NCBI GenBank assembly: GCA_021801945.1
Contig: JAKABE010000045.1
Span: 1-13,614 of the forward strand
DNA length: 13,614 nt
Origin: Acidobacteriota bacterium
GTDB lineage: Bacteria > Acidobacteriota > Terriglobia > Terriglobales > Acidobacteriaceae
Direction: 5' to 3'
Made by a program: the position numbers and the translations under genes. Under the pieces are notes generated by a model that was given only the letters and a program-made list of their open reading frames with translations, did not search any database and was not told where the DNA came from. Positions 1-6,998 of this stretch are shown here, piece by piece. Every line of letters starts with the position of its first letter. Position 1 is the first letter of the stretch.

Positions 1-1
1 T

Positions 2-94
2 GCCTGTAGAAATCTTTATCAACTTATGATAAATGAGATTGAAAGATTTAACAAAGCACAAGAAGAAAATGATAAAACCAGCAATAATAAATAA
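2..94 (+). CDS. C-terminal tail of an unidentified protein (5' partial)
   Basis: An open frame enters from the left edge and stops with TAA at 92-94, giving 30 residues rich in Asn, Lys and Glu. I do not recognise the family. The tail overlaps the DUF58 start at 69 by 26 bases, as in tightly packed, translationally coupled operons. In bacteria DUF58 genes often follow a MoxR-type AAA ATPase, but nothing in these 30 residues shows a MoxR motif, so no function is assigned. The base composition is AT-rich like the DUF58 piece and unlike everything after ~245. Confidence 0.45.
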   Translation, partial: ACRNLYQLMINEIERFNKAQEENDKTSNNK

Positions 95-293
95 AATTAA
101 AGAACTGGAATTATACACCAAAAAAATGGCCCGCGGCCTGTTGATTGGATCAAGCAGATCCACGGTCAAAGGTTCTGGTTTTGATTTTGATCAAATTAAA
201 GAATATCAAGAAGGCGATGATATTCGCTTCATTGATTGGAAAGGCAGCATCGTGCAAAGTGGGCTTTTCTTAAGAGAGCACTTGACCGCATGA
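69..293 (+). CDS. DUF58 domain protein, N-terminal fragment truncated at a junction
   Basis: The start ATG at 69 is preceded by an A/G-rich AGAAGAAA. An in-frame ATG at 33 is less likely, because starting at 69 gives the usual DUF58 beginning (MIKP, then KIKELELYTKK). Clear DUF58 hallmarks follow: the G(S/D)SRS segment, GxGFDFDQIKEYQEGDD and IRFIDWK. Full-length members run about 290 residues or more, and this frame stops at 291-293 after 75. Everything after IDWKG is encoded by repeat R2 (from ~245), so the genuine DUF58 sequence ends near 244 and the last ~16 residues are chance readthrough. By my count GC in 1-244 is about one third, against roughly 60% elsewhere. The wording of the motif resembles DUF58 proteins from AT-rich host-associated bacteria such as Dependentiae, but that is an impression. 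It is either a broken transferred gene or an assembly chimera. Confidence 0.75.
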   Translation: MIKPAIINKIKELELYTKKMARGLLIGSSRSTVKGSGFDFDQIKEYQEGDDIRFIDWKGSIVQSGLFLREHLTA

Positions 294-325
294 TTGCGGG
301 AAAGAGCTAGATTGAGGATGCTGTG
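245..325 (+). repeat. Dispersed repeat R2, copy 1
   Basis: Aligns with 10577-10661 on the same strand: 64 of 79 aligned bases match by hand count, with two 1-base gaps and one 6-base gap. Shared words include GCATCGTG, AAGTGGGC, TTTCT and CACTTGACCGCA. Similarity begins within a few bases of where DUF58 coding sense ends, so the left edge of this copy marks the foreign/native junction. No transposase lies next to it. Confidence 0.7.
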
Positions 326-426
326 TGCGCGGGCCCGAAGGTCATTGCAATAGTCCAAAAGTCACGGGCGGCGTTCTGATTTTTTTCTAATCTTGGCCGA
401 TGCATCCATCAAGGAGACATGATCGG

Positions 427-1416
427 ATGCTAGTTAACAGCCTACCTAAGTTCCTGCTCGCATCCCACGAGCCAGCGCTTCTGGGTACGATCGAATCGGC
501 ACTGAACGAGACAGGAGTGCGCGTGGAGATTGTACTTTCAGCTCCGGCAGCGCTGGATGCGATGACGGCTCCGCATCCTCCGGAACTGGCATTGCTGGAC
601 ACGAAACTGCCCGGCATGGAGACGGAGCGATTGCTGGCTGAGACCCGCGCGGTTACAAACGGCCGAAAGCTCCCAATTGTCCTGATTACAGACACCGTTT
701 CCGAGGAATGGCTCCATTGCGTAACCGAAGGGGTGATCGACGATCTGATCCCCCGTGGCTCCGAATCGCGGTATTGGCAGCTCCGGCTGGACATGGTATT
801 GCGCACCCGTCGCATGCAGGACGAGTGGGAGGCGCTTCGCGAAGCCGTTACGGTCAACGCTCAACAGGACCGACTGACGGGAGTTCTGAACCGCGAGGCG
901 ATGTTGGCCATGCTGTTCCGCGAAACCGACCGCGCACAGCGGATGAACAGCTCCCTGTGCCTGGTGCTGTTCGACATCGACGACTTCGGACACTGGAACT
1001 CCCGTCTGGGCGTGGATGCGTGCGACGAACTGCTCTGCGAGGTGGCAGGGCGCACGGCGCGGCTGCTGCGAAGCTACGATGTGCTGGGGCGGCCAGGGAT
1101 GGACGAGTTTTTGGTGGCGCTGCCCGGTTGCAACACGGCCAATGCGGTCCGATTCGCCGAACGACTTCGTCTGGAGACTTTCTGCTCGCCTTACCGTGTG
1201 GGCGGCGAGTCGATTCGTCTCTCGGCCTGCTTCGGCATCGCCTCCAGCAATGGGCGCTCTCCGATCGTGGTGCTGCGCGAGGCCGAGCAGTCACTGGACA
1301 GGGCCAAAGAGAGCGGACCGGAATCCATCCAATGCTTCGACGAGAGGCTGCGTCCGGCACCACCGCCGGTGGTTTTTATTTCGCCGGCATCGGGCGACGA
1401 GCTTTTGGCGTGGTAA
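427..1416 (+). CDS. Pseudo-receiver / GGDEF-family protein (GMDEF variant)
   Basis: Start chosen at ATG 427 because AAGGAG lies at 411-416; the in-frame ATG at 400 lies upstream of that site. The product is 329 residues. Residues ~8-125 form a CheY-like receiver: Asp58 in ALLDTKLPG matches the phospho-acceptor and Thr88 the switch Thr. However, the acidic pair expected near residues 13-15 reads Ser-His-Glu, and the C-terminal Lys position reads Pro-Arg. Residues ~146-320 form a GGDEF domain: DRLTGVLNR at 148-156, the metal-binding FDID (Asp183), and the signature GMDEF at 224-228 instead of GGDEF. An RxxD inhibitory site (Arg215, Asp218) sits exactly five residues upstream. The family makes cyclic di-GMP from two GTP in the cytoplasm. 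Here reduced catalysis, or a role as a c-di-GMP-binding effector, is possible. Convergent with hemW; no operon partner is visible. Confidence 0.88.
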   Translation: MLVNSLPKFLLASHEPALLGTIESALNETGVRVEIVLSAPAALDAMTAPHPPELALLDTKLPGMETERLLAETRAVTNGRKLPIVLITDTVSEEWLHCVTEGVIDDLIPRGSESRYWQLRLDMVLRTRRMQDEWEALREAVTVNAQQDRLTGVLNREAMLAMLFRETDRAQRMNSSLCLVLFDIDDFGHWNSRLGVDACDELLCEVAGRTARLLRSYDVLGRPGMDEFLVALPGCNTANAVRFAERLRLETFCSPYRVGGESIRLSACFGIASSNGRSPIVVLREAEQSLDRAKESGPESIQCFDERLRPAPPPVVFISPASGDELLAW

Positions 1417-1479
1417 GGAGGGCTGGTCACTTCGGTTCCCGGAGCAGCTGTTTTTTGCCTGACAGCGACTGGAGGGCAA

Positions 1480-2739
1480 CTAGGTTATGCCGCAGGCTTC
1501 GGGATGGCAGGCTGTGAGCCCCAAGAATTCCTGGAACACATCATTCGAAAGCAGACGGCCGCGTGCTGTGAGGCGCGCGGATACACCATCGAACACAACC
1601 AGGTCATCCTGAGCCAGCCGCGCGACCACGTCCAGGGCGGGAGCCACCATTGCACTTCCAAACTCATGTTCCAGCGAGGGGACGCGCACACCGGCATTCA
1701 TCCGCAGCCCCAGAAACCAAGCTTCTTCATGCTGCCGCGCCGGGGAGAGATGGTCTGTCTCCGCCAGTTCGGGGCGCTCAAGGTAAGCCTTCAAGTCGCT
1801 CGTGGTGGTAACGCGCAGGACCTGGCGGGGAATGGGCCGATCCGTCCCGCGGGACAAATCGACTGGTCCAGGAGAGACCAGCATGGACGAGGCATCGAGT
1901 CCCACGCCCAGGTAGGGCTGCCTGAGCCAATAGCGGAGATTGTGGCGGGATTCAGAGCCGGGGCGGCTGAAGTTGGAGATCTCATACTGGCGCAGCCCGG
2001 CTGCCTCAAGACGTTCGATGGCACGGGTGTACATTGCCGAAACCGCATCGTCACCGGGCACCAGGGCGGCGTGGTAGCGAGAGCCTCGGGCGAGCAGCTC
2101 ACGGCCCAGCCGGGAGTCTTCGTCCACTTCCAACATATAGATGCTGGCGTGGGGAACGCCGGAGTTCAGAAGCGCCTCCAGCGAATCCTCCCAGGAAGCG
2201 AAGGTCTGGCCTGGCAAGCCGGCGATCAGGTCCACGTTCAGGTTGGCGAGTCCGGCCGCGCGCAGCCGCTCGAATTCATTCTCGACCGTGGTTCGGGAAT
2301 GCAGCCGTCCGCTCGCACGCGTCTCAGCGTCGATGAAGGATTGCACGCCAAGACTGATGCGGTTCACTCCGCACGCAGCCAACGCCTCAAGGGTTGCGTC
2401 GGGCAACTGCCCTGGGGCGCACTCGACGGTGATCTCCGCACGGGGGTCGAGATCGAACTGGGTGCGCATGGCCCGAAATAACCGGAGCAACAAGTCGGGA
2501 GCGAGCAAACTGGGCGTGCCACCACCGAGGTAAACCGTATCGACAAGGCGCGGCAGCTCGACTTGCATCGACGCGGCCCATGACCGGGCGCCGGCCAGGT
2601 CTTCCACCAGCCGCTCCACATACCGTGCGTGTTCCGCGGGGGGATAGACACCGGAGGCAAAGTTGCAATAAGTACACTTGGACCGGCAGAACGGAACGGC
2701 GAGGTAAATCCCAAGCGCGTTGCCGCCGGCGGCACTCAT
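1480..2739 (-). CDS. hemW: Radical SAM heme chaperone HemW (coproporphyrinogen oxidase-like)
   Basis: The product is 419 residues from ATG 2739. The radical SAM Cx3Cx2C motif is at Cys18, Cys22 and Cys25 (FCRSKCTYCNF), followed by GGGTPSLL, the E-containing ITVECAPG strand, GVQSF, and the HemW C-terminal signature HNLRYW with YLGVGLDA. HemW binds a 4Fe-4S cluster and heme and delivers heme to haem proteins. It is often mislabelled oxygen-independent coproporphyrinogen oxidase (HemN), which has a longer N-terminal region missing here. The start is uncertain: no Shine-Dalgarno precedes ATG 2739, and the frame stays open to a TTG at 2784, but ATG 2739 puts the Cys motif at the usual distance from the N-terminus. 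Divergent from the metallophosphoesterase and convergent with the GGDEF gene, so probably monocistronic. Confidence 0.92.
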   Translation of the reverse strand: MSAAGGNALGIYLAVPFCRSKCTYCNFASGVYPPAEHARYVERLVEDLAGARSWAASMQVELPRLVDTVYLGGGTPSLLAPDLLLRLFRAMRTQFDLDPRAEITVECAPGQLPDATLEALAACGVNRISLGVQSFIDAETRASGRLHSRTTVENEFERLRAAGLANLNVDLIAGLPGQTFASWEDSLEALLNSGVPHASIYMLEVDEDSRLGRELLARGSRYHAALVPGDDAVSAMYTRAIERLEAAGLRQYEISNFSRPGSESRHNLRYWLRQPYLGVGLDASSMLVSPGPVDLSRGTDRPIPRQVLRVTTTSDLKAYLERPELAETDHLSPARQHEEAWFLGLRMNAGVRVPSLEHEFGSAMVAPALDVVARLAQDDLVVFDGVSARLTARGRLLSNDVFQEFLGLTACHPEACGIT

Positions 2740-2795
2740 GAGACGATTGTTGCACACGCCACGGCGGCCCGCGGCAGGGTGCAAACGGAGCAGAA

Positions 2796-2813
2796 CTTCA
2801 TGTAATCATGAAG
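2796..2813. promoter_or_regulatory. Candidate operator: hyphenated palindrome in a divergent promoter region
   Basis: CTTCATG-TAAT-CATGAAG has perfect 7-base arms around a 4-base spacer. It lies between the divergent hemW and metallophosphoesterase starts, 3 bases before the latter's AAGGAG. The form fits a site for a dimeric DNA-binding regulator; no regulator gene is adjacent. It contains the alternative ATG at 2808. Confidence 0.4.
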
Positions 2814-2815
2814 GT

Positions 2816-2821
2816 AAGGAG
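2816..2821 (+). promoter_or_regulatory. Shine-Dalgarno AAGGAG deciding a TTG start
   Basis: AAGGAG ends 7 bases before an in-frame TTG at 2829. The in-frame ATG at 2808 lies upstream of this site and has only a distant CGGAG, so TTG 2829 is preferred as the metallophosphoesterase start. Confidence 0.55.
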
Positions 2822-2828
2822 ATCCGGC

Positions 2829-3950
2829 TTGAGAATCTGGCGGTATGTGGGCATCTTCCTGGTTCAATTGATTTTGTTTCTTGCCCATTGGTTCGTCTAT
2901 CACACCTGGATTGTCTTTTGGCCCCATCTCAGCCGTGCAGTTGCTCTGGGATTAGGCGCCGCGATGCTGGTGCTGGCTTTCAGTTTTGTCCCCGCCTCCC
3001 TGCTGAGCTTTCGTTTCTTCAATCCGGCCGTGGCGTTTTTCTACAAGGGGGCTGCGATCTGGCTAGGATTCATGAACTATCTATTCCTGGCCACATGCCT
3101 GAGCTGGGTGGCTTGGTATGCCGTACGCGACTTTGCTCCACAAGCGGTGGCCGCGGCCGCACGTCCGTGGATGGCCGTGGTCCTCTTTGCCCTGGCCTGG
3201 GCGACCGGTCTGTATGGTTTGATCAATGCCCGCTGGATTCGGGTGCGCCGCATTACCATCGCCTTGCCCAACCTGCCGGATTCGTGGCGTGGACGCAGGG
3301 CGGTCCTGCTCAGTGACCTGCACCTGGGGCAGGTGAACGGCTCTGGATTTTGCCGGCGCATGGTGGCCATGGCTGCCCGTCTCAATCCGGATATTGTCTT
3401 TCTGCCCGGCGACGTTTTCGATGGCGCCAAAGCCGATCTCAACGAACTGATTGCCCCGTTCAAGGACCTCACTCCAGCCTTTGGCATTTACTTCTCGACG
3501 GGCAACCACGAGGAGTTTGAGAATACGGCCGAGCATCTGAAAGCGATCGGCGGAGCTGGTATCCGGGTGCTGAGCAACGAACACATTACTGTCGATGATC
3601 TGCAGATCGCGGGCATTCCCGACGAGGAATCGAGCGATCCCGTCCGAATGCAAGCCAGCCTCGAAGAGATGCAGCTGGATCGAGCTCAGGCCAGCATTCT
3701 GCTGAACCACGCGCCCGTGGGCCTGCGCGTCGTGGAAGATGCCGGCATCAGCCTTCATCTCTCCGGTCACACGCATGGTGGGCAGATGTTTCCGTTCAAT
3801 CTGATCACGCACCGCGTTTTCGGCAGGTTCGCCTATGGCTTGAACCAGTTTGGGAGACTCGTGGTGTACACATCCAGCGGCGCCGGGACTTGGGGACCGC
3901 CGATGCGCGTGGGCAGCCGGCCGGAGGTGGTCCAGATCACATTCGAGTAG
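2829..3950 (+). CDS. Membrane-anchored metallophosphoesterase (YaeI/YkuE-like)
   Basis: The product is 373 residues from TTG 2829; starting at ATG 2808 would add 7. The first ~140 residues hold about four hydrophobic segments that would place the catalytic domain at the inner membrane. The metallophosphoesterase motifs then follow in order: D163-x-H165 (DLHLG), GD195 (GDVFDG), GN226-H227-E228, H294 (LLNHAP) and GHTHGG with H314 and H316. All metal-binding residues of the calcineurin-like fold are present, so the enzyme should be an active two-metal phosphodiesterase. Its substrate is unknown; relatives of this layout are annotated as phosphodiesterases acting on lipid-linked or small phosphoesters. 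The malic enzyme starts 53 bases downstream on the same strand, but a palindrome between them suggests separate control. Confidence 0.88.
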   Translation: MRIWRYVGIFLVQLILFLAHWFVYHTWIVFWPHLSRAVALGLGAAMLVLAFSFVPASLLSFRFFNPAVAFFYKGAAIWLGFMNYLFLATCLSWVAWYAVRDFAPQAVAAAARPWMAVVLFALAWATGLYGLINARWIRVRRITIALPNLPDSWRGRRAVLLSDLHLGQVNGSGFCRRMVAMAARLNPDIVFLPGDVFDGAKADLNELIAPFKDLTPAFGIYFSTGNHEEFENTAEHLKAIGGAGIRVLSNEHITVDDLQIAGIPDEESSDPVRMQASLEEMQLDRAQASILLNHAPVGLRVVEDAGISLHLSGHTHGGQMFPFNLITHRVFGRFAYGLNQFGRLVVYTSSGAGTWGPPMRVGSRPEVVQITFE

Positions 3951-3965
3951 CCGGGATGTGTGCTA

Positions 3966-3980
3966 TGTTCTTGCAGAACA
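3966..3980. promoter_or_regulatory. Candidate operator: TGTTCT-TGC-AGAACA palindrome
   Basis: Perfect 6-base arms around a 3-base spacer lie in the 52-base gap between the metallophosphoesterase stop and the malic enzyme start. The site ends 6 bases before the AAAGGAG at 3987-3993. It could be an operator for a dimeric repressor or a small 5' UTR hairpin. The repressor is not identified. Confidence 0.4.
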
Positions 3981-4002
3981 CCCGATAAAGGAGAAATCTG
4001 CG

Positions 4003-5727
4003 ATGAGTTCGGCATCTCTTGCACCCTCATTTGCGAGCGGAACCGCGGTCCGCACGCGTCTGTCGGGAATCGGCTTGCTCCTGAATCCCCGCCTCAATAA
4101 GGGGACGGCCTTTACTGAAGCAGAGCGCGATGCCTTCGGACTGCACGGCCTGCTGCCGCCCCATATCGGAACACTGGAAGATCAACGGCAACGGCGGAAG
4201 AAAGCTCTGGACAGCCAGACGACGCCCTTTGGCAAGTACGCACTGATGCGGAATCTCCAGGACTCCAACGAGACGCTGTTCTACTCTTTGATCGCTCACA
4301 ATATTGAGGAGCTGCTGCCCATCGTCTACACACCCGTGGTGGGAGAGGGCTGCCAGCGCTTTTCCGAGATCTGGCACAAGCCGCGAGGGCTGTACATCAG
4401 CTACCCCAACAAGAATCGAATCGCGCAAATTCTCGACGAGACCCGCTACGACGAAGTGCGGTGCATCGTGGTCAGCGATGGAGAACGCATTCTGGGGATC
4501 GGCGATCAGGGGGCGGGCGGGATGGGGATTCCCATCGGGAAGATGGCACTGTACACGGCGCTGGGCGGCATTCCCCCTGAGCATTGCCTGCCGGTACTGC
4601 TGGATGTGGGAACCGACAACCAGGCTCTTCTCGACAGCCATTTTTATATCGGCTGGCAGCACCATCGCGTCCGGGGCCAGGAGTACGACGACTTTGTGGA
4701 GGGATTCGTCAGCGCCGTGGAGCGCCGCTGGCCCCACATTCTGCTGCAGTGGGAGGACTTTGCGGGAGTGAACGCGGCACGTCTTCTGGAGCGCTATCGT
4801 AATCGGCTATGCACGTTCAACGATGACATCCAGGGGACAGCGGCGATCACCACGGCCACGCTGCTGGCCGCCGTGCACGCCACCGGCATTTCACTCCGGG
4901 AACAGACCATCTGTATGTTCGGCGCTGGATCGGCCGGGATCGGGATTATCGATCTTCTGGTTGCGGCCATGCAACAGGAGGGTCTGAGCGAAGAACAGGC
5001 GCGCGGGCGCATCTATGCCTTCAACCGATATGGACTGCTTGTGGAGGACTGCCAGGGCATTCGTCTCGGCCAGGAGCGGCTGCTGCGCAAGCGCGCCGAC
5101 ATAGCCGGATGGAAGCTCTCGGGAGACTCCGGACCAGAAGGCGCAATTTCATTGCTCGACGTGGTGCGCAATGCGGGCATCAGCGTGCTGGTCGGCGTCA
5201 GCGCCAAGCCTGGAGCATTCAGCGAGGAGATTGTGCGCGAGATGGCGCTCCACACACCACATCCGGTGATCTTCCCGCTCTCTAACCCCACATCGAAGTC
5301 CGAGGCCACGCCCGCCGATCTGATGCGCTGGACCGGGGGACGAGCCATTGTGGGCACAGGCAGCCCCTTCGATCCCGTTGAGGTCAACGGCAAGCTTGTC
5401 CGGATCTCGCAGGTCAACAACTCCTATATCTTTCCCGGCCTTGCACTGGGCATACTGGTTTCGCAGGCCGGGCGGGTAACGGACGCCATGATCATGGCCG
5501 CCGCCAAAGCGCTGGCCGCGCTGTCGCCAGCGCGCACGGACAAGGATGCGCCGCTGCTGCCCCCCATCGCTGACGCTCGCAAGATCAGCCTGGTGGTGGC
5601 CAAAGCGGTTGCGCTCCAGGCCTTCGCCGACGGAGTGGCCGACGCCGCCCGTGAAGCCACAATCGAGGAGGATCTCCAGGCTTATGTGTGGGAGCCGGAA
5701 TACCGGCCCTACGAACGCATCCTTTGA
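4003..5727 (+). CDS. maeA: Malic enzyme, probably NAD-dependent (MaeA/SfcA type)
   Basis: The product is 574 residues from ATG 4003, with AAAGGAG at 3987-3993. This matches the ~560-residue length of the long malic enzymes (E. coli SfcA/MaeA, eukaryotic enzymes). It oxidatively decarboxylates L-malate to pyruvate and CO2 in the cytoplasm, linking the TCA cycle to pyruvate and acetyl-CoA. Visible landmarks are the catalytic Tyr109 in YTPVVGEGCQ, Lys180 in GGMGIPIGKMALYTA, the metal ligands in FNDDIQGTA (Asp274, Asp275), and the Rossmann FGAGSAG at 306-312. The C-terminus carries YVWEPEYRPY, typical of the bacterial branch. NAD rather than NADP preference is inferred from overall type, not proven from cofactor residues. 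No obvious rho-independent terminator follows; a weak GTTTAG/CTGAAC stem at ~5740-5757 lacks a T tract. Confidence 0.93.
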   Translation: MSSASLAPSFASGTAVRTRLSGIGLLLNPRLNKGTAFTEAERDAFGLHGLLPPHIGTLEDQRQRRKKALDSQTTPFGKYALMRNLQDSNETLFYSLIAHNIEELLPIVYTPVVGEGCQRFSEIWHKPRGLYISYPNKNRIAQILDETRYDEVRCIVVSDGERILGIGDQGAGGMGIPIGKMALYTALGGIPPEHCLPVLLDVGTDNQALLDSHFYIGWQHHRVRGQEYDDFVEGFVSAVERRWPHILLQWEDFAGVNAARLLERYRNRLCTFNDDIQGTAAITTATLLAAVHATGISLREQTICMFGAGSAGIGIIDLLVAAMQQEGLSEEQARGRIYAFNRYGLLVEDCQGIRLGQERLLRKRADIAGWKLSGDSGPEGAISLLDVVRNAGISVLVGVSAKPGAFSEEIVREMALHTPHPVIFPLSNPTSKSEATPADLMRWTGGRAIVGTGSPFDPVEVNGKLVRISQVNNSYIFPGLALGILVSQAGRVTDAMIMAAAKALAALSPARTDKDAPLLPPIADARKISLVVAKAVALQAFADGVADAAREATIEEDLQAYVWEPEYRPYERIL

Positions 5728-6134
5728 TCCCGCCCCCTGGTTTAGTGTTGGCTGAACGATGAGACCGGCTAGTTGCAGGTGGCGGCGTTTTGCATGATCT
5801 TTCGTATCGGGCCCGGAAGACAGAGTGCAGCGAAGTGGGGCAAATTGTGGTGATTACGTTGTGGCAGCGCAAGATCGGCGTTCATTGGGCGCATCCCCGT
5901 ATTGCTAAACAGAGAACGCAGGCCGGAAGACCCGCGTTCCAGCCGACCAGGAAGCCGGCGTCCCCAGCGCTTATCGGCGGCCAGGAATGGATCGGTCCTC
6001 TACACCTTCGGGAGAGAGGCCGTGGGGAGACTGGCCAGGCCACGAGATTCAACCTTGAGGGGAGTGGCCAATTGTGCCGCGTGCGGTTTGCGTTCGGGGG
6101 TACCCGTTGAAATGCGTTAGACTTCTTGAAACGG
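5728..6134. other. Gene-free interval carrying repeat R1 copy 1
   Basis: Frames here are short and lack family motifs or ribosome binding sites. The main structure is R1 (5915-6021). A GGCCGTGG/CCACG stem is possible just after it (6018-6044). I looked for RNase P RNA, because rnpB often neighbours COG1579 genes, but its conserved GAGGAAAGTCC core is absent. No clear sigma-70 promoter is visible upstream of 6135. Confidence 0.55.
5915..6021 (+). repeat. Structured repeat R1, copy 1 (candidate ncRNA or REP-like element)
   Basis: Aligns without gaps to 10405-10511; over 5911-6020 versus 10401-10510, 80 of 110 bases match by hand count. Two hairpins can be drawn. A is 5954-5968 (GCCGG, 5-base loop, CCAGC; one C.A mismatch). 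B is 5994-6021, where CTCT pairs with AGAG, a 3-base bulge follows, and CC(UUCG)GG forms the tip. Differences between copies spread over all three codon positions (13/6/11), arguing against a protein. The outer stem of hairpin B keeps pairing across copies: 5997-6018 is C-G here and A-U in copy 2, and 5996-6019 is U.G here and C-G in copy 2. Confidence 0.65.
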
Positions 6135-6920
6135 ATGCACGCGCTGATTGAAAACCTCGTAAAGCTCCAGGCCATCAAACTCGATCACGCACGTTTGGCG
6201 CAGGAAGTGCGTTTGCTCCCTGCCGAGATTGCCCAGGCCGAAGCGACACTCGCCGCTGCCGAGCGGAAAGCCGCCGAAGCCTCATCCGCGCTCAATCGCG
6301 AGGATTCGCTGCGGACCCGCCTGGAACGCGAGATCGATGCGCACCGCCGAAAGGCTGCGCGCTTCCGCGTCCAGCTAGACTCAGTGAACACCCCGGCCCA
6401 AGCTGAAGCCATCGAACACGAGATCCAATTTGCCAGCACCGAGGCCGAGGGGCTTGAGAACGAGGAATACGCGAGTCTGGAGCGGACAGAGAGTTACGAA
6501 GGCGCGCTTGCCGAGGCCCGCGCACAGGTGGAAGTGCAGGCGGCCAGCCTGGAAACCGTCCGATCCCGCGTCGCTGCCCGCCAGCTTGAACTGGCAGCGC
6601 AAATAGCTGCCCTCGAGGCCGAGCAAGAATCCGTTCGGGAGGTCATTGAACCGGATTGGCTGGACCGATTCGACCGCTTGGCCGCCTCGCGGGGCACCGG
6701 TATCGCCCGTGCTGAAAACCAGCAGTGCACGGGCTGCCGCATGGGCGTGCGTCCACAAACCTGGAATGAGTTGCGCGAGGGCAAACTGCTGGCCTGCGAC
6801 AGTTGCAACCGCCTGCTTTACTGGGATCCGGCCATGGCACCCGCACCCACCGCCGCGCAACCGACGCCTGTTCCGGGCGCCGGCCGGGCGATCCGCAGAC
6901 CCCATCAGGCCGGGGGCTAA
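6135..6920 (+). CDS. Coiled-coil zinc-ribbon protein (COG1579 / CT398-like)
   Basis: The product is 261 residues from ATG 6135. A TTG at 6126 would add three residues; neither has a good Shine-Dalgarno. Residues ~4-170 are Ala/Glu/Arg-rich with heptad character and read as a long antiparallel coiled coil. A C-terminal zinc ribbon follows with Cys198-x2-Cys201 and Cys221-x2-Cys224 (CTGC and CDSC), ending in LLYWDP as in the family. The last ~30 residues are Pro/Ala-rich and probably disordered. Its cellular role is not settled; the chlamydial member CT398 has been linked to secretion and sigma-factor partners. In many genomes the gene sits beside a Nif3-like gene or RNase H, but neither is here. 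It converges on the FAD oxidoreductase with a 78-base gap. Confidence 0.88.
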   Translation: MHALIENLVKLQAIKLDHARLAQEVRLLPAEIAQAEATLAAAERKAAEASSALNREDSLRTRLEREIDAHRRKAARFRVQLDSVNTPAQAEAIEHEIQFASTEAEGLENEEYASLERTESYEGALAEARAQVEVQAASLETVRSRVAARQLELAAQIAALEAEQESVREVIEPDWLDRFDRLAASRGTGIARAENQQCTGCRMGVRPQTWNELREGKLLACDSCNRLLYWDPAMAPAPTAAQPTPVPGAGRAIRRPHQAGG

Positions 6921-6998
6921 GCAGCTCCGCTGTCCAGCCTCCTACGGGCCAGCCGGAATACACTCGACACCAGGATGGATGCGGTTGGAGGCAGGCTC

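Noticed and set aside
1504..2481. 325-codon + strand open frame opposite hemW
   Set aside because: Shadow of hemW produced by high GC; no domain motifs, while the minus strand has the complete radical SAM protein.
5740..5757. Terminator after the malic enzyme
   Set aside because: The six-pair stem includes a G.U and is not followed by a T tract.
5902..6120. 72-codon open frame across R1 copy 1, with a similar open frame across copy 2
   Set aside because: Two frames align about equally well at the protein level (~50%), substitutions are spread over all codon positions, and the changes fit RNA pairing better. No ribosome site is visible.
5728..6134. RNase P RNA (rnpB) next to the COG1579 gene
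   Set aside because: The universal core words of RNase P RNA (such as GAGGAAAGTCC and a matching 3' segment) are not present on either strand here.
6921..6998. Terminator or RNA between the convergent COG1579 and FAD oxidoreductase genes
   Set aside because: Only a distant GCCTCC/GGAGGC pair with a loop of over 40 bases; too weak to call.
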